A stretch of DNA of 43,348 bases from NCBI GenBank assembly GCA_946549035.1, contig CAMNQH010000027.1, positions 1 through 43,348 of the forward strand, in the 5' to 3' direction. Origin of the DNA: an uncultured Lachnospiraceae bacterium. GTDB lineage: Bacteria > Bacillota > Clostridia > Lachnospirales > Lachnospiraceae. A program made the position numbers and the translations under genes. Within the stretch, counting starts at the first letter, position 1. Each line of letters opens with the position of its first letter. This document shows positions 21,415 through 29,699 of this stretch, in pieces. The notes under the pieces are model-generated. The model made no database searches. It saw only the letters and a program-made list of their open reading frames with translations, and was not told the DNA's origin.

Positions 21415-21443
21415 TTGACTTTTGAATTTTTCTATGATAAAAA
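21415..21443 (+). promoter_or_regulatory. Promoter of the LacI-type fusion regulator
   Basis: -35 TTGACT (21415-21420), 17-bp spacer, -10 TAAAAA (21438-21443), 40 bp before the ATG at 21484. The -10 is a poor match, so the exact position is less sure. Confidence 0.5.
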
Positions 21444-21483
21444 AGTAAATAATCTATTCTTTATTTGGGAGGTTTTATACATA

Positions 21484-23736
21484 ATGACAACACTTAAAGA
21501 CGTGGCGGAACTGGCAAATGTATCCATTGCCACTGTTTCCTATGTAATTAACGGTTCAAAGAAGGTAACCCCTAAGACCCGTTTTAAAGTCATGGCTGCC
21601 ATCGAAGAGCTGAATTATATTCCAAATACCTCCGCTAGAAAAATGCGTGAAGTAGACTCAAAGGAGATTGGAGTTGTATTCCCACAAATCGACGACCCCT
21701 ATTTTTCCGAGATCCTGCAGGGCATCATCCAGCAGGCAGACTTGGAGGGATATTCCATAAATATTGCCTTTTCCTATAGCCAGCCCTCCAAAGAGCTTAA
21801 AATCGTCCAGGATTTTATTGGAAGAAACGTCAGCGGCATTATTATTGTCACCTGCCAGCCGGACAATACAGACTTTTTCAAAAACAATCTTCTCCGCTAC
21901 CAGATTCCATCGGTATTTATCGACCGTCTTCCTCAGGGATTGGATGTAAATTTCATCGCCTTTGACAACTACTCAACCGTCTACTCCCTTACGGAGCACC
22001 TCATTGAATCCGGTTATGAGCGGCTGTCGCTATTTACAGGAGGAGCTGGACAGTTTAATGAAAAAGAATGTATCAGCGCGTTTGTTGACGCCCATGAAGC
22101 GCTAGAGCACCCTTATCAGCCTTCCTGGATTCATTCCTGCAATATGACCAAGGAAGATGCATTTCATGTGCAAATGGAATCTCTGCTGACGGAAGTTCCA
22201 CAAGTAATTATTTCCTCTGCGGAAACTATCACCATTGGCATTACGGAGGCCCTCTCCCTCTGCCATATTCAAATTCCCCAGGATGTTGTTATTATTACTC
22301 TGGGAATTGAATCCTGGCACTCCTCTAATTATCACCCGGGAACGCTACGCACTTCCAGGCGGGCCTATACCCTGGGGAGAGAGTCTGCCAGTCTCCTGAT
22401 CCAGAATATTCTGCAGCCCGCTTTTTTTGAGACAAAATACAAAATGCACCAGGATAACTATACCAGGGAGTCTTATAAGCTTCCGGAACCGCCTCCCAAA
22501 TACCAGATACCAACTTATAAAAAAACACTGCGTATTTTAGCCGCAGAGCTTCCCACTATTCACGCATTAAAGCTGGTATCCCGAGACTTTTGCGCCAATG
22601 CAGGAATCAATATTCAGTTCGACTATTTGCCTATTTCGGAACTTTTCAAGGGAATTTATGAGGATTCCCATAAAAAGCAAAGTTCTTATGATATTTATAT
22701 GTTTGATATCGCCTGGTTAAATTATCTGGCGAGGGAGCAATGCTTACAGGACTTAAGCGCTTTCATCACTTCCCGGCAATTTGACTCTTCCCATATCATA
22801 GAAAAAAATCTGAAAAACTGTAATTATAAAGGGCGCTACTATGGCCTTCCTATTATCGGCGGTACGCATCTGATGTTTTACCGAAAAGACTTTTTTGAAA
22901 ATATTCGTCTGCAGCAGCTTTTTCAAGAGCACCACCACATTCCTTTACGCCCGCCCAGAACATGGGCGGAATATAACGGAATCGCGGAATTTTTTACAAG
23001 ATCCCTAAATCCCGAGTCCCCCACCAAATACGGAACCTCTATTTCCGGATATTTTCCCTCGGAAATGTTTCTGGAGATCCTTGTCCGTCTCTGGGGACAT
23101 GGCGGGGGACTTTACGATCAAAACAACCGCCTGATTTTAAATTCTCCTGCAAACTTCAAGGGATTTCAAAGTATTTTGGATACTTGCAACTTCATTCCTC
23201 AAAATCCTCTTCTGCAAAAAACCGACCAGGTCTTCGAGCAATTTGCAAATGGAGATATCGCCATGTTTTTGTCTTTCACGGAATACGCCAGTCCATTGAA
23301 ATCAGCGGTATCCATGGATACCATCAGTAAAATCGGCTATGCGCCCATGCCCAGTAAAGTCCCCGCAAATGTTGGATGGAACCTGGGTATTAGCCCCTCT
23401 GCAACAGACGATAAATTGATACTGGAATATTTCCGGTGGGTATGCCAAAAAAACATCAGCTACTATATGACAATTTTAGACGGCCAATCTGTTATGGATT
23501 ATCCCTACCACAACCACGAACTGCTAAAGCTCTATCCATGGTTGGGGGAGACAGAAGCAGGTATCGCCTTGTCCCATACTCGCCTATACCCTTATGAAGG
23601 AAAATCCGGCTCCGTTCCCCCTCACTGTATCGAAGCCGTATTATGCAATATTTTTCAAAATATTTACCGTCATGGTATGCCGATACAAGACGCATTAAAT
23701 CTTGGGCAAAAAGAGGTGCTGCAGTTATATCAATGA
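21484..23736 (+). CDS. LacI-family regulator fused to an extracellular-type solute-binding domain
   Basis: 750 residues, more than twice a normal LacI protein. Residues about 3-50 are the LacI helix-turn-helix and hinge (TLKDVAELANVSIATVSYVI). About 57-330 is the type-1 periplasmic-binding-like sensor (EIGVVFPQIDDPYFSEILQG). From about 347 to the end is a second sugar-binding fold like family-1 extracellular solute-binding proteins (MalE type): TLRILAAELP at its start, then YDIYMFDIAWLNYLA, RYYGLPIIGGTHLMFYRKD and NGDIAMFLSF. There is no signal peptide or membrane segment, so the solute-binding part should be cytoplasmic. SD GGGAGG. I start at 21484, since the upstream frame is AT-rich leader. 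Inferred to control the divergent fucIUK genes and to sense a sugar with either or both domains. Confidence 0.88.
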   Translation: MTTLKDVAELANVSIATVSYVINGSKKVTPKTRFKVMAAIEELNYIPNTSARKMREVDSKEIGVVFPQIDDPYFSEILQGIIQQADLEGYSINIAFSYSQPSKELKIVQDFIGRNVSGIIIVTCQPDNTDFFKNNLLRYQIPSVFIDRLPQGLDVNFIAFDNYSTVYSLTEHLIESGYERLSLFTGGAGQFNEKECISAFVDAHEALEHPYQPSWIHSCNMTKEDAFHVQMESLLTEVPQVIISSAETITIGITEALSLCHIQIPQDVVIITLGIESWHSSNYHPGTLRTSRRAYTLGRESASLLIQNILQPAFFETKYKMHQDNYTRESYKLPEPPPKYQIPTYKKTLRILAAELPTIHALKLVSRDFCANAGINIQFDYLPISELFKGIYEDSHKKQSSYDIYMFDIAWLNYLAREQCLQDLSAFITSRQFDSSHIIEKNLKNCNYKGRYYGLPIIGGTHLMFYRKDFFENIRLQQLFQEHHHIPLRPPRTWAEYNGIAEFFTRSLNPESPTKYGTSISGYFPSEMFLEILVRLWGHGGGLYDQNNRLILNSPANFKGFQSILDTCNFIPQNPLLQKTDQVFEQFANGDIAMFLSFTEYASPLKSAVSMDTISKIGYAPMPSKVPANVGWNLGISPSATDDKLILEYFRWVCQKNISYYMTILDGQSVMDYPYHNHELLKLYPWLGETEAGIALSHTRLYPYEGKSGSVPPHCIEAVLCNIFQNIYRHGMPIQDALNLGQKEVLQLYQ

Positions 23737-24635
23737 TTGCTTCCTATTCCGTATTTTTTCCGGTACTGCGCCGGGGATATTCCTTCCCGGCTGCGGAACT
23801 GCCGGATAAAATGGCTTGCATTGCAAAAGGAGAGTTCTTCTGCAATTTCATTGACTGTCTTTTGTGTCTGTACAAGCAGCTCACGTCCCCGGCGAAATCT
23901 CCGTTCCATAATATACTGTTGGGGAGTTCTCCCGTAAATCTGCTTAAACTGTTTCAAAAAGTAAGAAAGGCTGAGGCCGCAAATTTTTGCCAGCTGTTCA
24001 TTCCGAAGCGTCTCCTGCAAATGCGCTTCTATATAAGCTTCCGCACGAATGAAATTTTCCCGAATATCAGGCTCAAGTCTCATATTCTCATACCTTTCCC
24101 CATATTCCAGCAGCGCAAGCAATATTTGATATATATTCAAGGACATGCTCTTTGTCTCCCCTGCCATCAGCCGTTGCTGCAGTACACTTAATTCCGAAAT
24201 CACATCATAAAAAACCGCCCCTTCGATTACCGGCCCCTGGCTGTCCACAATGTGTTTCACAATTCTCTGGCTGTCTCCTCCATAAAATTCAATCCAGGAC
24301 TTTCCCAAAGGCGCCGCCGTATCACTGGAGTAATTGTGCCCTTCATAAGCCGGAAGTACAACAATCTGCCCTTTTTGTAAGGGATATACCTTTTCTCGAA
24401 ATGTCAGCGTCCCTTTCCCAGAAAAAATACAGAAAATTTCACAATAAGCCGTCATATGATTTCGCTCCACATAGAACACTTTTGGAATCTTCGCGACAAT
24501 GCCAGTTCGTTTGATACAATAAAACAGGCTGTCTTCCGGCTTTCTCTCAAATGCATCACAATAATAATCATGAAATTCTGTGTCCTGACTGCACAAAAAA
24601 ATTTCAGTATCATTTATTCTATCATCAAATTTCAT
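23730..24635 (-). CDS. AraC-family transcriptional regulator
   Basis: 301 residues. The N-terminal half (about 25-150) is a cupin-like AraC ligand-binding domain, with GKGTLTFREKVYPLQKGQIVVLPA as the barrel motif; residues about 195-295 are the double HTH: EQLAKICGLSLSYFLKQFKQ and TVNEIAEELSFCNASHFIRQ, ending with the usual SPAQYRKKYG. ATG at 24635 with SD GGGAGG. It is divergent from the URO-D-family gene, which it probably regulates. Its 3' end overlaps the LacI-fusion stop by 7 bp on the other strand, with no terminator between the convergent genes. Confidence 0.92.
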   Translation of the reverse strand: MKFDDRINDTEIFLCSQDTEFHDYYCDAFERKPEDSLFYCIKRTGIVAKIPKVFYVERNHMTAYCEIFCIFSGKGTLTFREKVYPLQKGQIVVLPAYEGHNYSSDTAAPLGKSWIEFYGGDSQRIVKHIVDSQGPVIEGAVFYDVISELSVLQQRLMAGETKSMSLNIYQILLALLEYGERYENMRLEPDIRENFIRAEAYIEAHLQETLRNEQLAKICGLSLSYFLKQFKQIYGRTPQQYIMERRFRRGRELLVQTQKTVNEIAEELSFCNASHFIRQFRSREGISPAQYRKKYGIGSNH

Positions 24636-24703
24636 AGTTTCCTCCCAAACGACAGCGCTTGTGGGCATACGTCGCTGCTTTTATGGCCAACCTTATACCT
24701 GGC

Positions 24704-24732
24704 ATTATAGCTTGAGGAAGCCTCCCCTACAA
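24704..24732 (-). promoter_or_regulatory. Promoter of the AraC-type regulator
   Basis: -35 TTGTAG (24732-24727), 17-bp spacer, -10 TATAAT (24709-24704). The spacer includes the small dyad GAGG/CCTC. Confidence 0.55.
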
Positions 24733-24787
24733 CCCCACAATTCCCAAAGCAAAAGATTCTGATACTATTTTAAGATTTTTCTGTATC

Positions 24788-24816
24788 TTGTTTTATCATA
24801 CTGCTTTGCTTACAAT
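24788..24816 (+). promoter_or_regulatory. Promoter of the URO-D-family gene
   Basis: -35 TTGTTT (24788-24793), 17-bp spacer, -10 TACAAT (24811-24816), 55 bp upstream of the ATG. The 236-bp divergent region would hold the AraC binding sites, but I cannot define them. Confidence 0.55.
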
Positions 24817-24871
24817 AGGGCTATCCAAATGCAGCAAAAACCGGCAACGCCTTTTGAAAGGAGCTATACCC

Positions 24872-25945
24872 ATGACCAGTAAAGAACGTATTCGCGCCGC
24901 GTTACAGCGAAAGCCCACCGACCGCGTTCCCTCTACTATGCAGTGCGTAGATATTATCTGGGAAAAATTAAGAGAACACTTTCACGTTACTTCCAATGAT
25001 GAAGTCCAGGACATATTGGAAATCGATACCCGCATCCTGGATATGCCCCCGTACACCGGCCCAAAGGTAGAACCATACAAAAATGAAAGCGGAGACATGG
25101 TCTACACAAACAGTATGGGATGCGAATACATTCATAAATGGAATGGGGTGGAGTACAACAGCCACATTATTACCAAGCCTTATTCCGTTATGAAAACATG
25201 GGAAGATTTTGAAGACTTTGACGGATGGATCAATCCAGATCATTATGACTACAATGCTGTGACAGCTTTTGTAAAAAAGCATTCAGACAAGGCAATCCGT
25301 ATCGGATGGCCCGGGCCTTATCAGGTCTTCACATTACTCTATGATACAGAGGAATTCTATATCAATATGATTGAAGAACCAGAACTTATGAAAGCTATGC
25401 TGAACCGCTACTGTGATTCCTGCTACGAAATATACGAACGCATGTATGAAGCTGGAAATGGACAAATTGACTTTATTCATCTGTGTGACGACTACGGAAC
25501 GCAGCGAAGTACTTTATTCAGTCCTGGAATGTGGAACGAATTTTTTGCAGAAAATACCAAACGCTTTGTGGAACAGGCACACCGTCACAACTGCTTTTAC
25601 ATGCAGCATTCCTGCGGAGCCATTCGGCCTATGATTCCCAGCCTGATTCAGTGCGGCGTAGACGCTATCGAGCCGCTCCAGAAGGTCCAGGGACTAGAGG
25701 TTGACGGACTAAAAAAAGACTTTGGCCATCAATTATGCTTTCAAGGCGGTATAGATACCCAAAATACACTTCCCTTCGGAACGCCGGAGGAAGTATATGA
25801 AGAAACCACCCGTGTAATCCAAGCTCTGTACGACAACGGCAAAGGCGGCTACATTCTTTGCGGAAGCCAGGACTTTGAAGGCGATGTTCCCATTGAAAAC
25901 ATTCTGGCCCTTTATGAAGCCAGAAAACAATTCGGAGGATTTTAA
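24872..25945 (+). CDS. URO-D-superfamily protein, methyltransferase-like branch
   Basis: 357 residues with the uroporphyrinogen decarboxylase fold: MTSKERIRAALQRKPTDRVP at the N-terminus, GWPGPYQVF and DDYGTQRSTLFSPGMWNEFF. It carries H246-x-C248 (QHSCGAIRP) and C330 (YILCGSQD), the HxC...C zinc-site pattern of corrinoid-dependent methyltransferase partners such as MtaA/MtbA, rather than the pattern of the haem enzyme HemE. No corrinoid protein or other methyltransferase gene is adjacent, so the substrate is unknown. SD GAAAGGAG and the ATG at 24872 are clear; the frame is open upstream without similarity. It has an AraC regulator as divergent neighbour. Confidence 0.8.
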   Translation: MTSKERIRAALQRKPTDRVPSTMQCVDIIWEKLREHFHVTSNDEVQDILEIDTRILDMPPYTGPKVEPYKNESGDMVYTNSMGCEYIHKWNGVEYNSHIITKPYSVMKTWEDFEDFDGWINPDHYDYNAVTAFVKKHSDKAIRIGWPGPYQVFTLLYDTEEFYINMIEEPELMKAMLNRYCDSCYEIYERMYEAGNGQIDFIHLCDDYGTQRSTLFSPGMWNEFFAENTKRFVEQAHRHNCFYMQHSCGAIRPMIPSLIQCGVDAIEPLQKVQGLEVDGLKKDFGHQLCFQGGIDTQNTLPFGTPEEVYEETTRVIQALYDNGKGGYILCGSQDFEGDVPIENILALYEARKQFGGF

Positions 25946-25986
25946 AAAAATGCCGGAGAGACTTATCAATCCCTCCGGCATTTTTT
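25944..25986. terminator. Bidirectional terminator between the URO-D gene and rplL
   Basis: TGCCGGAG / CTCCGGCA stem, flanked by A7 on the left and T6 on the right, so it has a U-run when read from either strand. It starts at the URO-D stop codon and also ends the rplJL transcript coming from the other side, which means rplJL is not continuous with rpoBC. Confidence 0.9.
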
Positions 25987-26040
25987 CTCTTATTCTTCTT
26001 ATCAGACGCTTTCGCTCTGTCAGAATCTTAATCGCCCAAA

Positions 26041-26415
26041 TTATTTCAGAGTAACCTTTGCGCCCTCTGCTTCCAGCTTAGCCTTGATATCTTCAGCTTC
26101 TGCCTTCTCTGCGCCTTCCTTAACAATCTTGGGAGCGCCGTCAACTACTTCTTTTGCTTCCTTCAAGCCAAGGCCGGTAACTTCACGAACAACCTTGATA
26201 ACCTTAACCTTGTTGGGGCCAACTTCTGTCAACTCTACGTTGAAGTCAGTCTTCTCTTCCTCAGCTGATGCCTCGCCGCCTGCTGCTGCAACTACAACGC
26301 CTGCTGCTGCGGATACGCCAAATTCCTCTTCACATGCTTTTACTAACTCGTTCAGCTCTAATACGCTTAACTCTTTAATCGCTTCAATAAATTCTGCTGT
26401 GGTCAACTTTGCCAT
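26041..26415 (-). CDS. rplL: 50S ribosomal protein L7/L12 (bL12)
   Basis: 124 residues: N-terminal dimerisation helices ([20 protein letters not shown]), an Ala/Gly-rich hinge ([20 protein letters not shown]) and the factor-binding C-terminal domain ([20 protein letters not shown]). Forms the stalk that recruits EF-Tu and EF-G. SD CGGAGG before the ATG. Second gene of rplJ-rplL. Normally rpoB follows directly; here a terminator and about 8.8 kb intervene. Confidence 0.98.
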   Translation of the reverse strand: MAKLTTAEFIEAIKELSVLELNELVKACEEEFGVSAAAGVVVAAAGGEASAEEEKTDFNVELTEVGPNKVKVIKVVREVTGLGLKEAKEVVDGAPKIVKEGAEKAEAEDIKAKLEAEGAKVTLK

Positions 26416-26469
26416 TATAATTTACCTCCGTTTTTTCTTATTCTTTTCTGATCTTTGCGAACCATATCA

Positions 26470-27012
26470 TTATTCTGCCGCCGGAGCTTCCTCTGCAGCG
26501 GGAGCCGCTTCTACGGCTGCATCTGCGGGACCGCCCTGTTCCGCAATCTGGTTCAATACACGTGCCAGATTGGTAATCGGGGACTGCAGGCTTCCAAGCA
26601 GCTTGGACAGCAGCTCGTCTCTGGACGGAACATTTGCAATCTCTTTGATGCCTGCCTCATCATAGAAGGTTCCTTCTACAACACCGGCTTTCATTTCCAA
26701 AGCCGGAGCTGTCTTTGCAAATTTAGCCAAAGTTCTTGCCGGCGCTGTTGCATCATCCTTGGAAATTGCAATCGCATTGGGGCCTTCCAGCAGAGAAGAC
26801 ATGCTCTCGAACTCGGTTCCCTTAAATGCGAAATTCATCAGCGTATTCTTGTATACTTTGTAAGTAACACCAGCTTCTCTTAACTGCTTCCGCAACTGAG
26901 TATCTTCTTCCACAGTAAGACCGCGGTAATCTACCAATACTACACACTGTGCATCTTTGATCTGCTCAGAAATCTTCTGTACGATTGGTTGTTTTAATTC
27001 TACTTTTGCCAC
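26470..27012 (-). CDS. rplJ: 50S ribosomal protein L10 (uL10)
   Basis: 180 residues starting AKVELKQPIVQKISEQIKDA after a GTG start (27012) with SD AAGGAGG; the frame is open 40 codons upstream but this is the leader RNA. L10 anchors the L7/L12 dimers to 23S rRNA, and it represses its own operon by binding the L10 leader in many bacteria. The C-terminal Ala/Pro/Glu-rich tail (about 160-180) ends the L12-binding helix region. Expressed from its own promoter and leader, so it is separable from rplKA. Confidence 0.97.
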   Translation of the reverse strand: MAKVELKQPIVQKISEQIKDAQCVVLVDYRGLTVEEDTQLRKQLREAGVTYKVYKNTLMNFAFKGTEFESMSSLLEGPNAIAISKDDATAPARTLAKFAKTAPALEMKAGVVEGTFYDEAGIKEIANVPSRDELLSKLLGSLQSPITNLARVLNQIAEQGGPADAAVEAAPAAEEAPAAE

Positions 27013-27104
27013 GAATCGTGCACCTCCTTTATAAATTTTGTTCGGAATACCGGACTGTTGCCGGATTCCCGGAGCCTTTTTATTTCGCAGGACAAATCCT
27101 ACAA

Positions 27105-27138
27105 AATGAAAAAGCCCCTTTGTCCGAGACAAAGAGGC
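27105..27138 (-). terminator. Attenuator terminator in the rplJ leader
   Basis: On the minus strand GCCTCTTTGTC and GACAAAGGGGC form an 11-bp stem with a 3-nt loop and one G-U pair, followed by TTTTTCATTTT. It stands about 95 nt before the rplJ start, behind the L10 leader, the position of the transcription attenuator seen in Firmicute rplJL leaders. Confidence 0.85.
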
Positions 27139-27140
27139 CT

Positions 27141-27286
27141 GAAAATTGCTTTTCTCATCAACAATATAAAAATACTGTTGTCTCCTCGGCAGGCCATTGC
27201 TGTTACGCCCTTAGGCACCTGCTGTCTTCGGCATATCGTATGATAGAAAACCTATCCTGCATGAAACGGCTTGACCGTAACATGCT
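27141..27286 (-). promoter_or_regulatory. Ribosomal protein L10 leader
   Basis: The minus strand contains the conserved L10-leader pieces GAAGACAGCAGGTGCC and, after a short loop, GGCCTGCCGAGGAGACAAC, which resemble the L10(L12)4 binding region of the rplJL leader in Firmicutes (Rfam L10_leader type). Binding of excess L10 would lower expression, here presumably through the attenuator that follows. The ends are approximate. The 27013-27365 gap (353 bp) is fully accounted for by promoter, leader and attenuator. Confidence 0.85.
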
Positions 27287-27291
27287 CCGCT

Positions 27292-27320
27292 ATTATAGCA
27301 TTGTCTATATTAGATGTCAA
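27292..27320 (-). promoter_or_regulatory. Consensus promoter of rplJL
   Basis: -35 TTGACA (27320-27315), 17-bp spacer, -10 TATAAT (27297-27292): perfect sigma-A boxes 46 bp after the rplA stop. The transcript leader is about 270 nt. Confidence 0.88.
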
Positions 27321-27365
27321 CTATTATTAAGCAAGTTTGTAGCAGTTCAGCCCTTGGCTTCACTG

Positions 27366-28058
27366 TTACGCAAGCTTCGCAACGTTAAGCTTCACGCCAG
27401 GTCCCATAGTGGGAGACAATACCACGCTCTTGATAAACTGGCCTTTTACTGCGCTGGGTCTTGCTTTCATAATTGCATCCATTAAGGTCTGGAAGTTGTC
27501 CGCTAACTGTTCTTCGGTAAAAGATGCTTTCCCAATTGGCACATGGATAATATTGGTTCTGTCCAAACGATACTCAATCTTACCGGCTTTGATTTCGTTC
27601 ACAGCTCTGGTCACGTCCATGGTAACGGTTCCTGCTTTGGGGTTCGGCATTAAGCCCTTGGGTCCTAAGATACGTCCCAAACGTCCTACAACGCCCATCA
27701 TGTCAGGAGTAGCAACTACAACGTCAAAATCCAGCCATCCGTCGTTCTGGATCTTGGGAATAAGCTCTTCTCCTCCTACATGGTCAGCGCCTGCTGCCTG
27801 CGCTTCATCAATCTTGTCCCCTTTTGCAAATACCAGTACTTTCACAGACTTACCTGTTCCATGAGGCAGTACTACCGCGCCGCGGATCTGCTGTTCTGCG
27901 TGACGTCCGTCACAGCCGGTTCTGATATGAACTTCGATTGTCTCGTCAAATTTTGCAGCGGCTGTTTTCTTTACTAATCCGATAGCATCCGCTGTATCGT
28001 ACTGAGCAGTTTTGTCGATCTGTTTTGCTGCTTCTATATATCTCTTTCCTCTTTTCAT
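27366..28058 (-). CDS. rplA: 50S ribosomal protein L1 (uL1)
   Basis: 230 residues starting [21 protein letters not shown]1 builds the mobile stalk by the E site; the conserved block [21 protein letters not shown] is intact. ATG at 28058 with SD AGGAGG; the frame is open 15 codons further. Follows rplK by 59 bp, in which a small stem (GGGAG/CTCCC) lies. Part of rpmG-secE-nusG-rplK-rplA. Confidence 0.98.
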   Translation of the reverse strand: MKRGKRYIEAAKQIDKTAQYDTADAIGLVKKTAAAKFDETIEVHIRTGCDGRHAEQQIRGAVVLPHGTGKSVKVLVFAKGDKIDEAQAAGADHVGGEELIPKIQNDGWLDFDVVVATPDMMGVVGRLGRILGPKGLMPNPKAGTVTMDVTRAVNEIKAGKIEYRLDRTNIIHVPIGKASFTEEQLADNFQTLMDAIMKARPSAVKGQFIKSVVLSPTMGPGVKLNVAKLA

Positions 28059-28117
28059 TCTAAATAACCTCCTAGTGGTAATATCGGGAGAGGACCCTCC
28101 CACAATCTACAATATCT

Positions 28118-28543
28118 TTATTCTTCTACCGTTACGCCCATGCTTCTTGCAGTTCCGGCGATCATGCTCATTGCTGCCTCTAAAGAAGCCGCATTCAGAT
28201 CCGGCATTTTAAGTTCTGCAATTTCCTGAACCTTTGCTTTGGAAATAGTCGCTACCTTTGTCTTATTCGGTGTTGCAGAACCGGATTTGATATTGCATGC
28301 CTTTTTAATCAGGACGGGAGCAGGAGGAGTCTTGGTAATAAAACTAAAGCTCCTGTCAGAATATACGGTAATTACTACCGGAATAACCAAATCGCCCTGA
28401 TCGGCTGTTCTTGCATTAAACTGCTTCGTGAACTCGACAATATTCACGCCGTGCTGTCCAAGTGCAGGTCCGACTGGCGGTGCAGGTGTAGCCTTGCCAG
28501 CAGGAATCTGCAGTTTGATATATCCTTCTACTTTCTTTGCCAT
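28118..28543 (-). CDS. rplK: 50S ribosomal protein L11 (uL11)
   Basis: 141 residues with the signature [20 protein letters not shown] near the N-terminus and the rRNA-binding C-terminal domain ([16 protein letters not shown]). It forms the GTPase-associated centre with 23S rRNA and is the target region of thiopeptides. SD GGAGG before the ATG. Between nusG and rplA as usual. Confidence 0.98.
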   Translation of the reverse strand: MAKKVEGYIKLQIPAGKATPAPPVGPALGQHGVNIVEFTKQFNARTADQGDLVIPVVITVYSDRSFSFITKTPPAPVLIKKACNIKSGSATPNKTKVATISKAKVQEIAELKMPDLNAASLEAAMSMIAGTARSMGVTVEE

Positions 28544-28567
28544 TTGAGATTGCCTCCTTTTCGCATC

Positions 28568-29083
28568 TTACATCTTTTTTACATCTGTGAAACTTATTTC
28601 TACTGGTGTTTCACGACCAAACAAATCCACATTGATGGTGACCATCTGCTTTCCGGTATTCATAGCCTGTATAATACCGATGGTGTCCTTCCAGACCCCT
28701 CCGGTTACTACTACCGAATCACCTTCTGCAAAGTCAACGATCAAGTCTGCTTCATTGATACCCAATGGCTTCATTTCAGCTTCCGTAAGCGGTACCGGCT
28801 TGGATCCCGGTCCTACGAACCCGGTTACCCCTCTGGTATTTCTGACTACATACCATGTATCATCATTCATAATCATATTGATAAGAACATAGCCCGGAAA
28901 CATTTTTTTCTGAACCTGCTTTTTCGCGCCATTTTTCATTTCAACCACATCTTGCATAGGAACACGTACTTCCAGGATCTGTTCCTCCAAATGACGGTTT
29001 TCAATTGTTTTCTCAATGTTCGCTTTTACCTTATTTTCATAACCTGAATAAGTATGAACCACATACCAGCTTGCCTCTGCCAT
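28568..29083 (-). CDS. nusG: Transcription termination/antitermination protein NusG
   Basis: 171 residues. The N-terminal NGN domain (WYVVHTYSGYENKVKANIEK to the RGVTGFVG region) binds the RNA polymerase clamp; the C-terminal KOW domain is DFAEGDSVVVTGGVWKDTIG. Follows secE by 14 bp and precedes rplK, the common order. SD CGGAGG upstream of the ATG. Confidence 0.98.
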   Translation of the reverse strand: MAEASWYVVHTYSGYENKVKANIEKTIENRHLEEQILEVRVPMQDVVEMKNGAKKQVQKKMFPGYVLINMIMNDDTWYVVRNTRGVTGFVGPGSKPVPLTEAEMKPLGINEADLIVDFAEGDSVVVTGGVWKDTIGIIQAMNTGKQMVTINVDLFGRETPVEISFTDVKKM

Positions 29084-29097
29084 TACTTTTGCCTCCG

Positions 29098-29304
29098 TTA
29101 TAAATTCACCAGGATATCAACGCCATACTTAATGATCACATCCAATACGGCAATAATCAGACCTAAGATAACCGAAACGGCAACAACGGCTGCCGTCTGT
29201 CTGGTAAGTGATTTCTTGTCCGGCCAGATTATCTTGTCGAACTCGGCCTTTAAGCCGGCGAACCAACTGGCTTTGGGGGCTTTCTGCGAATTATTGTCTC
29301 CCAT
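29098..29304 (-). CDS. secE: Preprotein translocase subunit SecE
   Basis: 68 residues: a polar N-terminus with WFAGLKAEFDKIIWPDKKSL (the conserved amphipathic helix) and one membrane helix (VVAVSVILGLIIAVLDVIIK). This is the short one-helix form found in most Gram-positives. SecE clamps SecY in the Sec channel. Between rpmG and nusG. Confidence 0.95.
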   Translation of the reverse strand: MGDNNSQKAPKASWFAGLKAEFDKIIWPDKKSLTRQTAAVVAVSVILGLIIAVLDVIIKYGVDILVNL

Positions 29305-29332
29305 ATCTTCTCACTTCCTTTGCTTCGTCCGA

Positions 29333-29482
29333 TTATTTCGTTTCTTTGTGCAATGTGTGTGTCCTGCAGAATCTGCAGTACTTCTTCGTCTCCATTCTGT
29401 CAGGATGGGCTTTTTTGTCTTTGGTCATGTTGTAATTCCGTTGCTTACATTCGGTACATGCTAATGTGATTTTTGTGCGCAC
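29333..29482 (-). CDS. rpmG: 50S ribosomal protein L33 (bL33), zinc-type
   Basis: A 49-residue protein reading [19 protein letters not shown] at the N-terminus, from a GTG at 29482 with SD GGAGGTGG. Cysteine pairs CTEC and CRFC form the zinc-ribbon of the C+ class of L33. Starts the rpmG-secE-nusG-rplK-rplA transcription unit; its stop is 28 bp before the secE ATG. The final residues HTLHKETK match the family. Confidence 0.95.
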   Translation of the reverse strand: MRTKITLACTECKQRNYNMTKDKKAHPDRMETKKYCRFCRTHTLHKETK

Positions 29483-29550
29483 AACTTCCACCTCCACTTA
29501 ACTTTCATAATTTTAGGCATAAAAAAAAGACCTACTTCCATCGCTCGTCT

Positions 29551-29579
29551 ACTATAACATGATTCTACATCTATGTCAA
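29551..29579 (-). promoter_or_regulatory. Promoter of rpmG-secE-nusG-rplKA
   Basis: -35 TTGACA (29579-29574), 17-bp spacer, -10 TATAGT (29556-29551), 69 bp upstream of the rpmG start. Confidence 0.82.
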
Positions 29580-29600
29580 CCTTTTTTGTTCAAAATGCTA

Positions 29601-29629
29601 ATGACAAAAGAAAAACCTTCCGATATAAT
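29601..29629 (+). promoter_or_regulatory. Promoter of the FliD-like gene
   Basis: -35 ATGACA (29601-29606), 17-bp spacer, -10 TATAAT (29624-29629). It is back to back with the rpmG promoter, whose -35 lies only 21 bp away. The boxes are of sigma-A type; no flagellar sigma-D (TAAA...GCCGATAA) motif is seen. Confidence 0.65.
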
Positions 29630-29699
29630 ATGTGTATAAAAAGGATTTTATGCCCTGCCATTATGCGTATGGATTTCAAGGATGAAAGGAGGGGCAGCA

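Noticed and set aside
24872-25945. hemE, haem-pathway uroporphyrinogen decarboxylase
   Set aside because: The HxC...C zinc-type motif and the lack of neighbouring haem genes do not fit HemE.
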